DNA of 64,000 nt. Origin: Dyadobacter koreensis (GTDB lineage: Bacteria > Bacteroidota > Bacteroidia > Cytophagales > Spirosomataceae). The stretch's first letter is position 1; every line of letters starts with the position of its first letter. The translations under genes and the position numbers were made by a program. Where the stretch lies: contig NZ_FNXY01000006.1 of assembly GCF_900108855.1 (NCBI RefSeq), forward strand, positions 372,001 to 436,000, in the 5' to 3' direction. The notes under the pieces were generated by a model. It was not told the origin of the DNA and made no database searches. It saw only the letters and a list, made by a program, of their open reading frames with translations. This document shows, one piece after another, positions 53,017 through 62,345 of this stretch.

Positions 53017-53061
53017 GCAAAATTATACTGATCTTAACTGTAATTTCTAGTATAATTTTGC
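53017..53061. promoter_or_regulatory. 13-bp inverted repeat between divergent MDR and AraC genes
   Basis: GCAAAATTATACT (53017-53029) and AGTATAATTTTGC (53049-53061) are perfect arms 19 bp apart. Read outward, each contains TAATTTTG, a perfect Bacteroidota -7 box, 26-31 bp from the start codon it faces. No -33 TTTG is present for either, as expected for activator-dependent promoters. The element may thus be two mirror promoters, an AraC operator, or both. Confidence 0.7.
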
Positions 53062-53086
53062 CATTAATCAGTAAATTGCGTCTGCT

Positions 53087-53974
53087 ATGAATGAAAATAT
53101 ATATCAGCCTTTTGAGATTCTTTTTAAAGAAATAGATCAGAGTCCGAAAGAAGGGCACAGACATAATTTCTTTGAACTGGTATACATTATATCCGGAACC
53201 GGGAAACAGTGCATCAATAAAAGTTCGTTTAATTATCATGCCGGGCACATGTTTCTGATCACTCCGGAAGACTGCCACTCTTTTGACGTTTCAACGACTA
53301 CTAAGTTTTGTTTTATCCGGTTTAACGATCATTACATAAAATCCAGTTATACCAAAACGCATCAGCCGTTTGCTGCTGAGCGGGTGCAAAAACTTGAATT
53401 TATTCTTCAGAATGCCAACCATCAGCCTGGCTGTATACTTCGGCAGCCGGGAGATAAAGCATTAGTAAAACCGATGGTGGACAGTATCTTCCGGGAGTAT
53501 GTGAACCGGGATTTATATAACCGGGAACTGATTGAGCAGTTGGTCAACACGCTCATTATCATAGTTGCCAGAAATATCGCCAAGATAATGCCTGAACAGG
53601 TTTTTGAAGGAACAGAGGAAAGAGCGGTTAATATCTTGCATTATATTCATCAGCATATCTTTGAACCGGAAAAGATAAGGACAGACTTAATCAGCAGACA
53701 TTTTGGCGTTTCTGAACATTATCTTGGGAAATATTTCAAGAAGCAAACCGGAGAAACATTACAGCAGTATGTGATCAATTATAAGCTTAAGATGGTAGAA
53801 AACAGGCTTCTTCACAGTGAAATGAGAATCGGCGAAATTGCAGCAGAAATGAGTTTTACCGATGAGAGCCACCTGAATAAGTTATTTAAAAAATACAAAG
53901 GTGTTAGTCCCTCGGAATTTAGAAAAATGTTATTGCAGGATGCTGGGAGAATTGATTTTGGTAACCCTGTTTAA
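53087..53974 (+). CDS. AraC-family regulator with cupin sensor
   Basis: A 295-residue AraC protein. The N-terminus is a cupin-like sensor (GHRHNFFELVYIISGTGKQCI, HMFLITPEDCHSF), and the last 100 residues carry the double HTH ending IAAEMSFTDESHLNKLFKKYKGVSPSEF. The strongly conserved His-rich cupin suggests a small-molecule or metal-dependent ligand. It is divergent from the MDR oxidoreductase and probably activates it from the inverted repeat at 53017-53061. Confidence 0.9.
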   Translation: MNENIYQPFEILFKEIDQSPKEGHRHNFFELVYIISGTGKQCINKSSFNYHAGHMFLITPEDCHSFDVSTTTKFCFIRFNDHYIKSSYTKTHQPFAAERVQKLEFILQNANHQPGCILRQPGDKALVKPMVDSIFREYVNRDLYNRELIEQLVNTLIIIVARNIAKIMPEQVFEGTEERAVNILHYIHQHIFEPEKIRTDLISRHFGVSEHYLGKYFKKQTGETLQQYVINYKLKMVENRLLHSEMRIGEIAAEMSFTDESHLNKLFKKYKGVSPSEFRKMLLQDAGRIDFGNPV

Positions 53975-54064
53975 CATCATTTTTGTTATTTTTTTGCTTT
54001 GTTATATCGATCGAACATCACTTCCACTCTCGTAATTTGGACTTAAAATCAGCTGACAGAATAC

Positions 54065-55225
54065 ATGACAATGAATGCTTTGAATGAACAATTCTATTCG
54101 GGGTTACCTGTGAATGAGATTTCGCTGAGTGACTTGCTTCGGGCTGATCATTTGTTTTTCCGCGTGCCGGACGATTGGCTCATTGTTGTTACGGATGTAA
54201 AAAATTCTACCCTTGCAGTGCAAAGCGGTTTACACGAAACTGTAAATCTGATTGCGACAGGATGTATTGTTGCGGTACTTAACATTGCCTACAAAAATCA
54301 TCTGAACATACCTTTTTTCTTCGGAGGCGACGGGGCAACCTGCATTATCCCACCTTCTATATTGAATGCGGTAATTCAGTCTCTTATAATTCACAAGGAA
54401 AATACTTTCAACAATTTTGAAATTGATCTGAGAGTGGGGTATCTAGCTGTCAGCGAAGTTTACAAGCAAGGATATGAACTTAAACTGAGCAAATTCAAGA
54501 GCTCGGCCACTTTTTCAATTCCTGTTGTTCTGGGCAACGGGCTGATGTTTGCAGAGAAAATAATAAAGGGTGAAGATCACCGTCTTTCTATTATAAAATC
54601 TGACGAAGAGAACCTGGATCTTGAAGGGATGCAGTGCCGGTGGGATAGAATAGCGCCACCAGAAAATTATGATGAAGTAATCAGTTTGCTTGTGGTTGCA
54701 ATGAACGAACAACAACAAGGGATTGTGTTTGGTAAGGTTGTAAAATTACTGGATGAGATTTACGGAACGTCTCAAAAGAGGCAGCCGATCTCTATTGCGC
54801 GGCTTAAATTGAAAGGGACCATGTCAAAGCTTGATCTGGAAATGAGGGTGAAGTTTGGACACATCCGTTTTATTTACGGTCTGTATAATTTTATCATGAC
54901 TTGGTTTGGCTGGTACTATTTCAGTACAAAAGAAGGAAAGACTTACCTCAGCAGTATCGTTGATTTCTCCGACACACTGGTCATTGACGGAAGGATAAAT
55001 ACCGTCATTTCTGGCACCGGCGCACAAAGGGTTGCACTGGAAAATGAGTTGAACGAGCTGGAAAAAGCAGGTGAAATCAAATATGGCTTATTCGTAAGCA
55101 AAGAATCCGTAATGTCGTGTTATGTACCGGATGCTGATAAGGCACACATCCATTTTGTGGACGGCGCCGAAGGAGGTTATACCAAGGCCGCAGGAGTTTT
55201 GAAGCTAAAAAGCCGATATAGTTAA
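54065..55225 (+). CDS. DUF3095 protein (nucleotidyl-cyclase-like fold)
   Basis: A 386-residue protein matching DUF3095. The part near residues 35-110 looks like a class III cyclase domain: WLIVVTDVKNSTLAV has the first Asp, and IPFFFGGDGATCIIP the second GGD-type hairpin. The second half is family-specific (KFGHIRFIYGLYNFIM, GAQRVALENELNELEKAG). An adenylate-cyclase-like enzyme is possible, but no activity is established for the family. It is monocistronic. Confidence 0.75.
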   Translation: MTMNALNEQFYSGLPVNEISLSDLLRADHLFFRVPDDWLIVVTDVKNSTLAVQSGLHETVNLIATGCIVAVLNIAYKNHLNIPFFFGGDGATCIIPPSILNAVIQSLIIHKENTFNNFEIDLRVGYLAVSEVYKQGYELKLSKFKSSATFSIPVVLGNGLMFAEKIIKGEDHRLSIIKSDEENLDLEGMQCRWDRIAPPENYDEVISLLVVAMNEQQQGIVFGKVVKLLDEIYGTSQKRQPISIARLKLKGTMSKLDLEMRVKFGHIRFIYGLYNFIMTWFGWYYFSTKEGKTYLSSIVDFSDTLVIDGRINTVISGTGAQRVALENELNELEKAGEIKYGLFVSKESVMSCYVPDADKAHIHFVDGAEGGYTKAAGVLKLKSRYS

Positions 55226-55399
55226 GAAGCTATATCCCTTCTCATTCGCTGGAATCGCTGTTTTTTTGTTTACTTTTTGTGTATCTTAGATTTTCAATTT
55301 CCTGTTCTTCCGAATCATACCTGGGTTCAAAAAATCTTCCGCATTTAGATTAGTTTTTGTCTGAAATGACTTTGATAGATATAACAAACACAATTCACC

Positions 55400-55861
55400 A
55401 TGGCGTTATTAAAATTGCAAATCAATAACCGCAGCTACGAAGCAGATGTGGAGGAAGATACTCCGCTTTTATGGGTACTGCGCGACAATCTTGGTCTTGT
55501 GGGCACCAAGTTCGGATGTGGAATTGCTCAGTGCGGTGCCTGCACCGTGCATCTCGACGGAGAAGCGGTTCGTTCATGCGTCTTGCCGGTTTCGGCAGTT
55601 GGCAAAGGAAAGGTAACAACCATTGAAGGCTTGTCTGAAAATGGCGATCATCCGGTACAAAAGGCCTGGGAGGAAGTGGATGTGGCACAATGTGGTTATT
55701 GCCAGGCTGGGCAGATCATGACAGCCGCTGCATTTTTAAAGAAAAATCCTAAACCGACCGACGCCCAGATTGTCGAAACGATGAGCGGTAATCTTTGCCG
55801 TTGTGGAACTTACCACCGTATAAAAGAAGCAGTGAAATCGGCAGCATCCAAAACTAAATAA
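55400..55861 (+). CDS. 2Fe-2S subunit of molybdenum hydroxylase (IorA type)
   Basis: A 153-residue xanthine-oxidase-family small subunit. The plant-type cluster ligands are Cys40, Cys45, Cys48 and Cys60 (FGCGIAQCGACTVHL), and the second cluster uses CGYCQAGQ and CRCGTYHRI. It passes electrons from the molybdenum site to an acceptor. It has no signal peptide, so it is probably exported bound to the Tat-signal large subunit that starts two bases after its stop. No FAD subunit is encoded, which fits the isoquinoline-oxidoreductase-type two-subunit enzymes that feed cytochromes. Confidence 0.93.
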   Translation: MALLKLQINNRSYEADVEEDTPLLWVLRDNLGLVGTKFGCGIAQCGACTVHLDGEAVRSCVLPVSAVGKGKVTTIEGLSENGDHPVQKAWEEVDVAQCGYCQAGQIMTAAAFLKKNPKPTDAQIVETMSGNLCRCGTYHRIKEAVKSAASKTK

Positions 55862-55863
55862 AC

Positions 55864-58008
55864 ATGCAGAGCATAGAACAAACATCAAGGAGAAATTTCC
55901 TAAAAATAGCTGCTGCAACCGGTGGAGGATTGTTTTTAGGTTTTAACTGGTCGAATGCGGCAACACTTCCAATTGTTGTGAATCCGGAGGCACTTGCTGC
56001 CGGTGCTGTCAATTTTAATAGCTTTCTGAGCATTGGTACAGACAATATTATTACAATTTTTTCTCCAAATCCGGAGATCGGGCAAGGAATAAAAACGGCG
56101 TTTCCGATGATCGTCGCCGAAGAATTGGATGCTGACTGGACTCTGGTAAAAACGGTTCAGGCCAATCTGGATACAAATAAATACGAACGCCAGGTGACGG
56201 GCGGGAGCGGGGCTGTACCACATTCGTGGGAGCGTTTGCGCAAAGCCGGAGCTACGGCCAGATATCTGCTGGTTGAGTCCGCTGCAAAACGCTGGAATGT
56301 TCCGGCTTCTGAAATTACTACGGAAAAAGGAAAGGTTTTTCATAAAACTTCCGGGAAGTCGCTGACCTATGGCGAGCTTGCCGAAGATGCATCAAAAATC
56401 GCTGTCCCAAAAGAAATAAAATTAAAACAGGAGAAAGATTTCACATTGATCGGACAGAGCGTACGCAATGTCGATAATAAAAATATCATTACCGGAAAAC
56501 CGCTATTTGGTCTGGATTTCTACCGGGAGGGGATGCTGTTTGCATTGATTCAGCGCCCGAAGGCTTTTGGTTTGAAACTAAAATCCGTGGATTCGGCTGC
56601 TGCCAAAAAAATGCCGGGAATTGTCGATGTTGTGACATTTGAAAATAGTGTTGCCGTTGTCGGCAAATCGACCTGGCAGGTTAAAAAAGCTCGTGAGGCA
56701 CTAAAAATTGAATACGAAAAAGAATTCGATCTTGAAAGTTCTGCAGATCATAACCGGATTTTCAAACAGTTGCTGGAAAATGGAGAAGCCACTGTTCGCA
56801 GAAAAAATGGGAATGTCGAAGAGGCCTTTAAGAATGCTTTCAAGGTTGTAACGGCAGAATATCAATGTCCATTTTTGCCACATAGCCCGTTGGAGCCTAT
56901 GAACTTCTTTGCACATGTCCGCGAGGACGGAGTTGAATTGGTAGGTCCGACCCAAACTCCGGATCGTGCACGTAATGAAGCGGCAAAAATAACAGGATTT
57001 CCTCCAGAAAAAGTAACAGTTGAAATCACCCGGCAGGGTGGAGGTTTTGGACGAAGATTGTCCGCCGATTATGCAATCGAAGCAACGCACGTCTCCAAAC
57101 TTGTGAAGGCGCCGGTAAAAGTAATTTGGACGCGCGAGGATGATATGACTGGCGGTACGTACCGTCCGGCAGTGCGTTACAGGTTCGAGGCGGCTCTGGA
57201 TAAATCCGGTCAGATGATTGGTTATAAATTAAGAGGAGTGGGGATGAATTCAGGTAATCCAACGCGAGAAGATAATTTCCCGTCAGGTGCGGTAGACAAT
57301 CTGTTAATCGATTCAGTTGAACATAAATCTCCGATCACAACAGGACCGTGGCGGGCGCCTATCACCAATTTTCTTGCTTACGCTGAGCAATCATTTCTGG
57401 ATGAAGTAGCGGAAGCTGCCGGAAAAGATCCGATCCAGTTTCGTCTGGAATTATTTGAAAAAGCGAAAAAATCTCCGGTTGGAGAAATAAAGTATGATAT
57501 CGACCGTATGGTGGCCGTAACAAAACTGGCTGCTGAAAAAAGTAACTGGGGAAAGAAAAAAGGTGTTCACCAGGGATTTAGCGTGTATTTTTCTCACCGT
57601 TCCTATGTCGCTCAGGTGGGCGAGGTGGTGGTAGAAAAAGGAAAACCGGTTCTGAAAAATGTTATTGCGGCCGTCGATTGTGGTATTGTTATCAATAAAA
57701 GCGGTTCGCTTCAACAGGTCAGAGGTGGCGTTGTCGACGGAGTTGGCCACGCGATGTATGGAAATATGACATTTAAAGACGGAGCTCCGGACCAAAATAA
57801 TTTTAATGGTTTCAGGCTGATAAGGATGAGCGAAATTCCCGAAGTCGATGTACATTTTGTAAATAACGGAATATCGCCGACCGGACTTGGAGAGCCAGCT
57901 TTGCCACCGGCAGGCGCTGCGGCAGCCAATGCTTTTTACAAGGCAACGAAGAAAAGGCTACGTAATCAGCCATTCACAGAGGAAGAGGCCTTTAAGAATA
58001 TTTCGTAA
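55864..58008 (+). CDS. Molybdopterin-binding subunit of periplasmic aldehyde/isoquinoline oxidase (IorB type)
   Basis: A 714-residue large subunit. It starts with a Tat signal (TSRRNFLKIAAATGGGLFLG). The molybdenum-site landmarks are GQGIKTAFPMIVAEELDADW, TRQGGGFGRRLSADYAIEA and the C-terminal catalytic-Glu region PTGLGEPALPPAGAAAANAF. These enzymes hydroxylate N-heterocycles or oxidise aldehydes, using molybdopterin cytosine dinucleotide and a terminal sulfido ligand. The MocA-like, XdhC and desulfurase genes that follow supply exactly these two modifications. The substrate is unknown. Confidence 0.92.
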   Translation: MQSIEQTSRRNFLKIAAATGGGLFLGFNWSNAATLPIVVNPEALAAGAVNFNSFLSIGTDNIITIFSPNPEIGQGIKTAFPMIVAEELDADWTLVKTVQANLDTNKYERQVTGGSGAVPHSWERLRKAGATARYLLVESAAKRWNVPASEITTEKGKVFHKTSGKSLTYGELAEDASKIAVPKEIKLKQEKDFTLIGQSVRNVDNKNIITGKPLFGLDFYREGMLFALIQRPKAFGLKLKSVDSAAAKKMPGIVDVVTFENSVAVVGKSTWQVKKAREALKIEYEKEFDLESSADHNRIFKQLLENGEATVRRKNGNVEEAFKNAFKVVTAEYQCPFLPHSPLEPMNFFAHVREDGVELVGPTQTPDRARNEAAKITGFPPEKVTVEITRQGGGFGRRLSADYAIEATHVSKLVKAPVKVIWTREDDMTGGTYRPAVRYRFEAALDKSGQMIGYKLRGVGMNSGNPTREDNFPSGAVDNLLIDSVEHKSPITTGPWRAPITNFLAYAEQSFLDEVAEAAGKDPIQFRLELFEKAKKSPVGEIKYDIDRMVAVTKLAAEKSNWGKKKGVHQGFSVYFSHRSYVAQVGEVVVEKGKPVLKNVIAAVDCGIVINKSGSLQQVRGGVVDGVGHAMYGNMTFKDGAPDQNNFNGFRLIRMSEIPEVDVHFVNNGISPTGLGEPALPPAGAAAANAFYKATKKRLRNQPFTEEEAFKNIS

Positions 58009-58024
58009 CGACAGCATACAAATG

Positions 58025-58074
58025 AAGGTTTCAGGCAGGTGTTTCGACGCATCACCTGAAACCTTTCGTTTTTT
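58025..58074 (+). terminator. Intrinsic terminator after the IorB-type gene
   Basis: AAGGTTTCAGG pairs with CCTGAAACCTT (11 bp), with an alternative register CAGGTG/CACCTG in the loop, followed by TTCGTTTTTT. It ends the oxidase transcript and separates it from the MocA-like gene. Confidence 0.85.
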
Positions 58075-58168
58075 GGGTATGAAAAATGTTAGTATTGAAA
58101 TTGTGGCTTAATATTTGTACAATTATACCTGAGTTAAAAGCTTTAGCGACCCTTAAATTCACCAGGTT

Positions 58169-58771
58169 ATGGATACAGAAACAGCTATCGTTATTCTTGC
58201 TGCCGGGCAATCTTCAAGATTAGGCCAGCCAAAGCAACTGCTGCCTTTCAAGGGTAAAAGCCTGCTTTTGCATATCATACAAACCGCAAAAAAAGTCTCC
58301 GATCAGGTTTTTGTGATCATTGGTGCCGACAATGTCCGGGTTCAATCGAATATTAAAAATGCTGACGTGAAAATTGTTTTCAACGACAAATGGGAAGAGG
58401 GAATGGCATCCTCAATACGTTGCGGCTTATCTGTTTTGAAAAATGAAGTGCCTGACCTGAAATCAGCGATTTTTATGGTATGCGACCAGCCTTTTGTTAC
58501 AAGTGATCTGTTGGAGAATTTGATAAGGGAAAAAGATTTATCGGGTAAAAGTATTGTCGCAAGTTCCTATTCTGAAATCGCTGGCACTCCTGTTTTATTT
58601 GACGAAAGCATTTTTCCTGAATTGATGGAGTTGAAGGGCGATATAGGGGCAAGAAAAATCATTGCTAAAAGTAGAGATCGACTTGCAACCGTTGATTTTC
58701 CATTAGGAAATGTGGATATGGATACTGCCGAAGATTACAAAAGATTATTGGCACAGAAAGCTCTTATGTAG
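58169..58771 (+). CDS. MocA-like molybdenum cofactor cytidylyltransferase
   Basis: A 200-residue nucleotidyltransferase (NTP_transf_3). The signature LAAGQSSRLGQPKQLLPF fits the MocA/MobA fold and SIRCGLSV with MVCDQPFVTSDLL the active-site Asp region. MocA adds CMP to molybdopterin, giving the cytosine dinucleotide used by IorB-type enzymes. Its position beside the oxidase and XdhC genes supports that role. It lies on the same strand as the oxidase but after a terminator. Confidence 0.85.
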   Translation: MDTETAIVILAAGQSSRLGQPKQLLPFKGKSLLLHIIQTAKKVSDQVFVIIGADNVRVQSNIKNADVKIVFNDKWEEGMASSIRCGLSVLKNEVPDLKSAIFMVCDQPFVTSDLLENLIREKDLSGKSIVASSYSEIAGTPVLFDESIFPELMELKGDIGARKIIAKSRDRLATVDFPLGNVDMDTAEDYKRLLAQKALM

Positions 58772-58790
58772 CCTGACTTTTTTGGTAACT

Positions 58791-59153
58791 CTACTTTTCC
58801 AGCACAGCTTTGAGCTTACTGCTTTCCTCAGAATTTAAAACAAATGTTCTTGTGGAAACCTCGTCTCCGATAACGGAATCTGCCAGAATTAACCTGATCA
58901 TAATATTGTAGCTTTTTAACCACACGCCTCGCTCTTTCAAAAAATCGCCCGACGTAAGCTTTTCCTGAAAATCATAAAACGGCTCCTGAAATGCAACAGA
59001 AAGAATCGGTTCATGATTACTATAATCGATATGTAAGGAAATTTTTTGCTTCTCTGCCAGAAGATCCTCTTTAAAATGAGTGTTCTTTAATATGATATTC
59101 AGCGAATTTTCCGTGGGAATCACCCGGGTGAACTGGGAATGTACAAAGAGCAT
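58791..59153 (-). CDS. Hypothetical protein
   Basis: I chose the ATG at 59153 (120 residues) over a TTG at 59171. It has no signal, membrane segment or motif that I recognise. It is predicted mixed alpha/beta, with LHIDYSNHEPILSVAFQE and a charged SEESSKLKAVLEK tail. It is oriented against the MocA-like gene and ends 19 bp from it. Length and composition make it a probable gene; it may be a small domain of unknown function related to PilZ- or VOC-like folds, but that is not supported. Confidence 0.5.
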   Translation of the reverse strand: MLFVHSQFTRVIPTENSLNIILKNTHFKEDLLAEKQKISLHIDYSNHEPILSVAFQEPFYDFQEKLTSGDFLKERGVWLKSYNIMIRLILADSVIGDEVSTRTFVLNSEESSKLKAVLEK

Positions 59154-59281
59154 GTTACGTCGTATGGTCAAAAATCGTAATTATTTTACTTATGGACACA
59201 AAATTGAAATATGGATTTTAGGTCATCTTCATCAGGCACGGTTTTATTAAAAGTAAACAATATCATCAAAAACTAAAAATC

Positions 59282-59464
59282 ATGAAATCATCAGCAGAAC
59301 ACATTCAGGAGACTAATTTTAATGTAAATGACGACTTCGAGCAGTTTCAGGACAGTACGAATCCATTCCTTCCAAAAGTGAGAAACACGGAGTCGGCACA
59401 GTTAAATAAACCCGGAAAGCGTCGACGGATTATGAAGCCCTTGTATAGCGTACGGCTCAGTTAA
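59282..59464 (+). CDS. Small basic-tailed protein of 60 residues
   Basis: A 60-codon frame from ATG to stop. The start is acidic and polar (EETNFNVNDDFEQFQ-like composition), and the end is basic (KPGKRRRIMKPLYSVRLS). It has no membrane segment and no known motif. It is followed by a clear intrinsic terminator at 59539-59586, which supports a real short transcript. It could be a small regulatory protein or a chance frame. Confidence 0.45.
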   Translation: MKSSAEHIQETNFNVNDDFEQFQDSTNPFLPKVRNTESAQLNKPGKRRRIMKPLYSVRLS

Positions 59465-59538
59465 CCGACCGATAGCATTGAAAGAACACTTAGTCACTCA
59501 GTCGCATATCCGGTTTGTTTTTATTGGAAATAGTTAAG

Positions 59539-59586
59539 AAAGTACCCGCAATTCGATTCGTTCATTGTCCGGGTGCTTTTTCTTTT
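59539..59586 (+). terminator. Intrinsic terminator
   Basis: GTACCCG (59542-59548) pairs with CGGGTGC (59570-59576), extended by flanking A-T pairs, with TTTTTCTTTT immediately after. It ends transcription of the 60-residue frame before the convergent XdhC gene. Confidence 0.7.
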
Positions 59587-59595
59587 ATATCTAAA

Positions 59596-60828
59596 CTACA
59601 TCGGCCCGATTCCACATACATTTGAACCCTCATCTTCCACATTTGCTACAACTTTTCTTTTAGCACGTTTTTCGTTTGATGGTGCTGAATTTTTTTCAGA
59701 TCGGCTATGGATTACGTCTTTCTTCAAACGCAGTGAAGTACCTGTTTTTCTATTTAAAACTGCCTTTATTTCAGCAAGAACCGACAATGCGATTTCTTCG
59801 GATGTTTCTGCTCCAATGTCCAGGCCGACCGGACCATAAATTCTCGTCTTCTGGTCGTCTGTGAGAATAATTCCTTCTTCGCTCAATTCCTGAAACATTT
59901 TTTCAAGTTTTTTCTTTGGTCCAAGACTTCCGATATAAACAGGAGTATCGGTAAAAATAAACTGTTTCAAAACACCAAGATCATAATTGTAGTTATGAGT
60001 CATCAACACAAAGACAGTCTGGGGATCACAATCTATCTGAGAAATAACATCGTAAGATTTCGCAACCAGAATTCTGTCCGCCAAAGGAAAGCGTTCAATA
60101 GTGGCCTGATTTGCCCGGCCGTCTGCGACTGTAATCGTCCAGCCTAAAAGTGCTGCCATACCCATTAGTGGAATGGCATCATTTCCAGCGCCTACGATTA
60201 CCAGCGATACGGGAGGTTTAAGGAACTCTATAAATGCAGTTAGTTTTTGCTGCGAAAAATAATAGGTTTTAAAAATAGATTCCTGGTTTTCAAATGCTAT
60301 TTCAGAATCAGCAGTGAATGTGCCGATGTATTTTGAAAAGTCATCAGCAGAAGTAATTTCGGATTCATCGCTTATCAATAGTATGCCTGTTCCGGGCTGG
60401 TTCGTTCGATTAGTCATCGAAAACAAGGTGATCAAAACACTATTAATTCTTTTCCTGGTAGCCTTGATCAGGAGTTCGACGGGATGATTTTTTTTTAGCG
60501 GATCGATTGGTTCGAATAATATATGAACGATGCCATTGCAGCCTAACTGAACGCCGAATTTTGCATCGTCATCATCGTCCATCGTATCATAAGTGACCAG
60601 CTTATTACTTTGCTGAGAAATTGCCAGCAGCGCTTTTCGCAACGCGTCTCCTTCCAGACAGCCGCCACTGATCGCACCCGTCAGCTGTCCGTCTTCGGTA
60701 ACCAGCATGCGGGCTCCCGGCCTGCGATAAGACGAACCCTCGACGTGAACAACAGTCGCCAGCGCCATTCTCTTTCCTTCCCTAAGTGCCTGTTGGTAGG
60801 CCGCGATAATATCGGTGATCTCTTTCAT
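59596..60828 (-). CDS. XdhC-family molybdenum cofactor insertion protein
   Basis: A 410-residue XdhC/CoxI protein. The N-terminal XdhC_CoxI domain has ALATVVHVEGSSYRRPGARML and GAISGGCLEGDA; the C-terminal Rossmann domain has VSLVIVGAGNDAIPLMGMAALLG and VFVLMTHNYNYDLGVL. XdhC binds the cofactor, protects it and hands it, after sulfuration, to xanthine-oxidase-family enzymes. The last 50 residues are an added Lys/Arg-rich tail not usual in the family. Its start abuts the stop of the desulfurase gene with no gap, so the two are coupled. It is leftward, away from the oxidase operon. Confidence 0.92.
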   Translation of the reverse strand: MKEITDIIAAYQQALREGKRMALATVVHVEGSSYRRPGARMLVTEDGQLTGAISGGCLEGDALRKALLAISQQSNKLVTYDTMDDDDDAKFGVQLGCNGIVHILFEPIDPLKKNHPVELLIKATRKRINSVLITLFSMTNRTNQPGTGILLISDESEITSADDFSKYIGTFTADSEIAFENQESIFKTYYFSQQKLTAFIEFLKPPVSLVIVGAGNDAIPLMGMAALLGWTITVADGRANQATIERFPLADRILVAKSYDVISQIDCDPQTVFVLMTHNYNYDLGVLKQFIFTDTPVYIGSLGPKKKLEKMFQELSEEGIILTDDQKTRIYGPVGLDIGAETSEEIALSVLAEIKAVLNRKTGTSLRLKKDVIHSRSEKNSAPSNEKRAKRKVVANVEDEGSNVCGIGPM

Positions 60829-62004
60829 TTATATTTTCACAACAGAAAGTTTCACAATATTCCTGTGTTTTTCGACAATTTCGGACAACGTACTATAACT
60901 ATATTCAATTTCAGAAAGTGTGGTGAATCTTCCAAGGCTGAATCGAAAAGAACTAAGCGCAAGCTCATCGGAGATTTTCATCGCATTTAAAACGTGGCTT
61001 GGTTTGGAAGTAACCGATGAGCAGGCAGAACCTCTTGATACTGCTACTTCCTTACATATTTCCAAAAGCAGATTATCTCCATTCACTTTTTCGAATGCGA
61101 TATTGGTGATATGTGGCAATCTATTTTTGATACTTCCGTTAATTTTTGTCCCGTCAATTTTGAGTAATTCCCTTTCCAGCTGATCACGAAGTTTTGTAAG
61201 AGCCTCGTTCTCCTGACTAAGATTTTCCAGGCAAAGTTCGCAAGCCTTTCCGAATCCGACAATTCCGGGAACATTCAATGTGCCGCTCCGCATATTTTTT
61301 TCATGGCCGCCCCCATGAATCTGGGAGGAGATTGAAACCTTCGGATTTTTCCTGCGCACGTATAAGGCACCAATTCCCTTAGGCCCGTATAATTTGTGGG
61401 CGCTCAACGAAAGGATATCAATTCCATCTTCTTCAACATCAATCGGTACTTTTCCTGCAGCTTGCGTTGCATCCGTGAAAAACAGAACATTGTGTTTTCT
61501 GGCGATTTGGCTAATATCGACAACCGGCTGTATAACACCTATTTCGTTGTTTGCATACAGTATCGAAATTAGAATCGTTTCCGCTGTCACTGCATTTTCT
61601 AACGCATCCAAATCAATCAATCCGGCTTCGTCAACCGGAAGGTAGGTTACTTTTCCACCATTTCGCTCGATCCATTCACAGCAGTCAAGCACAGCGCGAT
61701 GTTCGGTCACGCAGGTAATAATGTGATTTCCTTTTTCAGCGTAATTTTCAAAGGTCCCTTTGATTGCCAGATTGACCGCCTCAGTCGCACCCGACGTGAA
61801 AACGATTTCTGTCGCATGCGCGCCGATAAGATCGGCAACCTGCTCGCGTGCGATATCTACTGCTTCTTCCGCAGTCCAGCCATATACATGTGAACGACTT
61901 GACGCATTGCCGAAATTTTCCAGGAAGTAGGGGAGCATTGCTTCCAGAACTTTCGGATCCATTGGTGTTGTGGCACTGTGATCAAGGTATACGGGTAATT
62001 TCAA
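60829..62004 (-). CDS. NifS/IscS-like cysteine desulfurase
   Basis: A 391-residue PLP enzyme that takes sulfur from cysteine to a persulfide. The PLP lysine is in LSAHKLYGPKG and the active cysteine in VSRGSACSS. The start is TTG at 62004 (giving KLPVYLDHSATTPMDP), the only in-frame start before an upstream stop. It precedes XdhC without spacing, so it is probably the dedicated sulfur donor that makes the Mo=S ligand of the 55864 enzyme rather than the housekeeping Fe-S desulfurase; no IscU or Suf gene is present. Confidence 0.9.
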   Translation of the reverse strand: MKLPVYLDHSATTPMDPKVLEAMLPYFLENFGNASSRSHVYGWTAEEAVDIAREQVADLIGAHATEIVFTSGATEAVNLAIKGTFENYAEKGNHIITCVTEHRAVLDCCEWIERNGGKVTYLPVDEAGLIDLDALENAVTAETILISILYANNEIGVIQPVVDISQIARKHNVLFFTDATQAAGKVPIDVEEDGIDILSLSAHKLYGPKGIGALYVRRKNPKVSISSQIHGGGHEKNMRSGTLNVPGIVGFGKACELCLENLSQENEALTKLRDQLERELLKIDGTKINGSIKNRLPHITNIAFEKVNGDNLLLEICKEVAVSRGSACSSVTSKPSHVLNAMKISDELALSSFRFSLGRFTTLSEIEYSYSTLSEIVEKHRNIVKLSVVKI

Positions 62005-62345
62005 AATAGGAAATGGTTAGCGTTTTAGCAATAACGAATCAATCAAAAACTTCATTCCTGAAATAAAGATAAACGTATAAAAATCTTTAAATAAGCGATA
62101 AAATGCAGCCTGGCAATTTATTGGTTTATTCTAAAAAATGTATAAAAATGAGTAACTAAATACCCTGCTGTTCAGTTATTAACAATACTTTTTTTTTGAA
62201 TTTTATTGCTTATTCTATGCCGGCGTACGGTCTGCGCGATGTTCGACTTTTCGAGATTCTGACTGTCAACGGTTTTGTTATTCAGTAAGTTATTAAACTG
62301 TACCCAACAAATGTAAAATGAGCTTCGAGTTATTTGGTGTTATTC

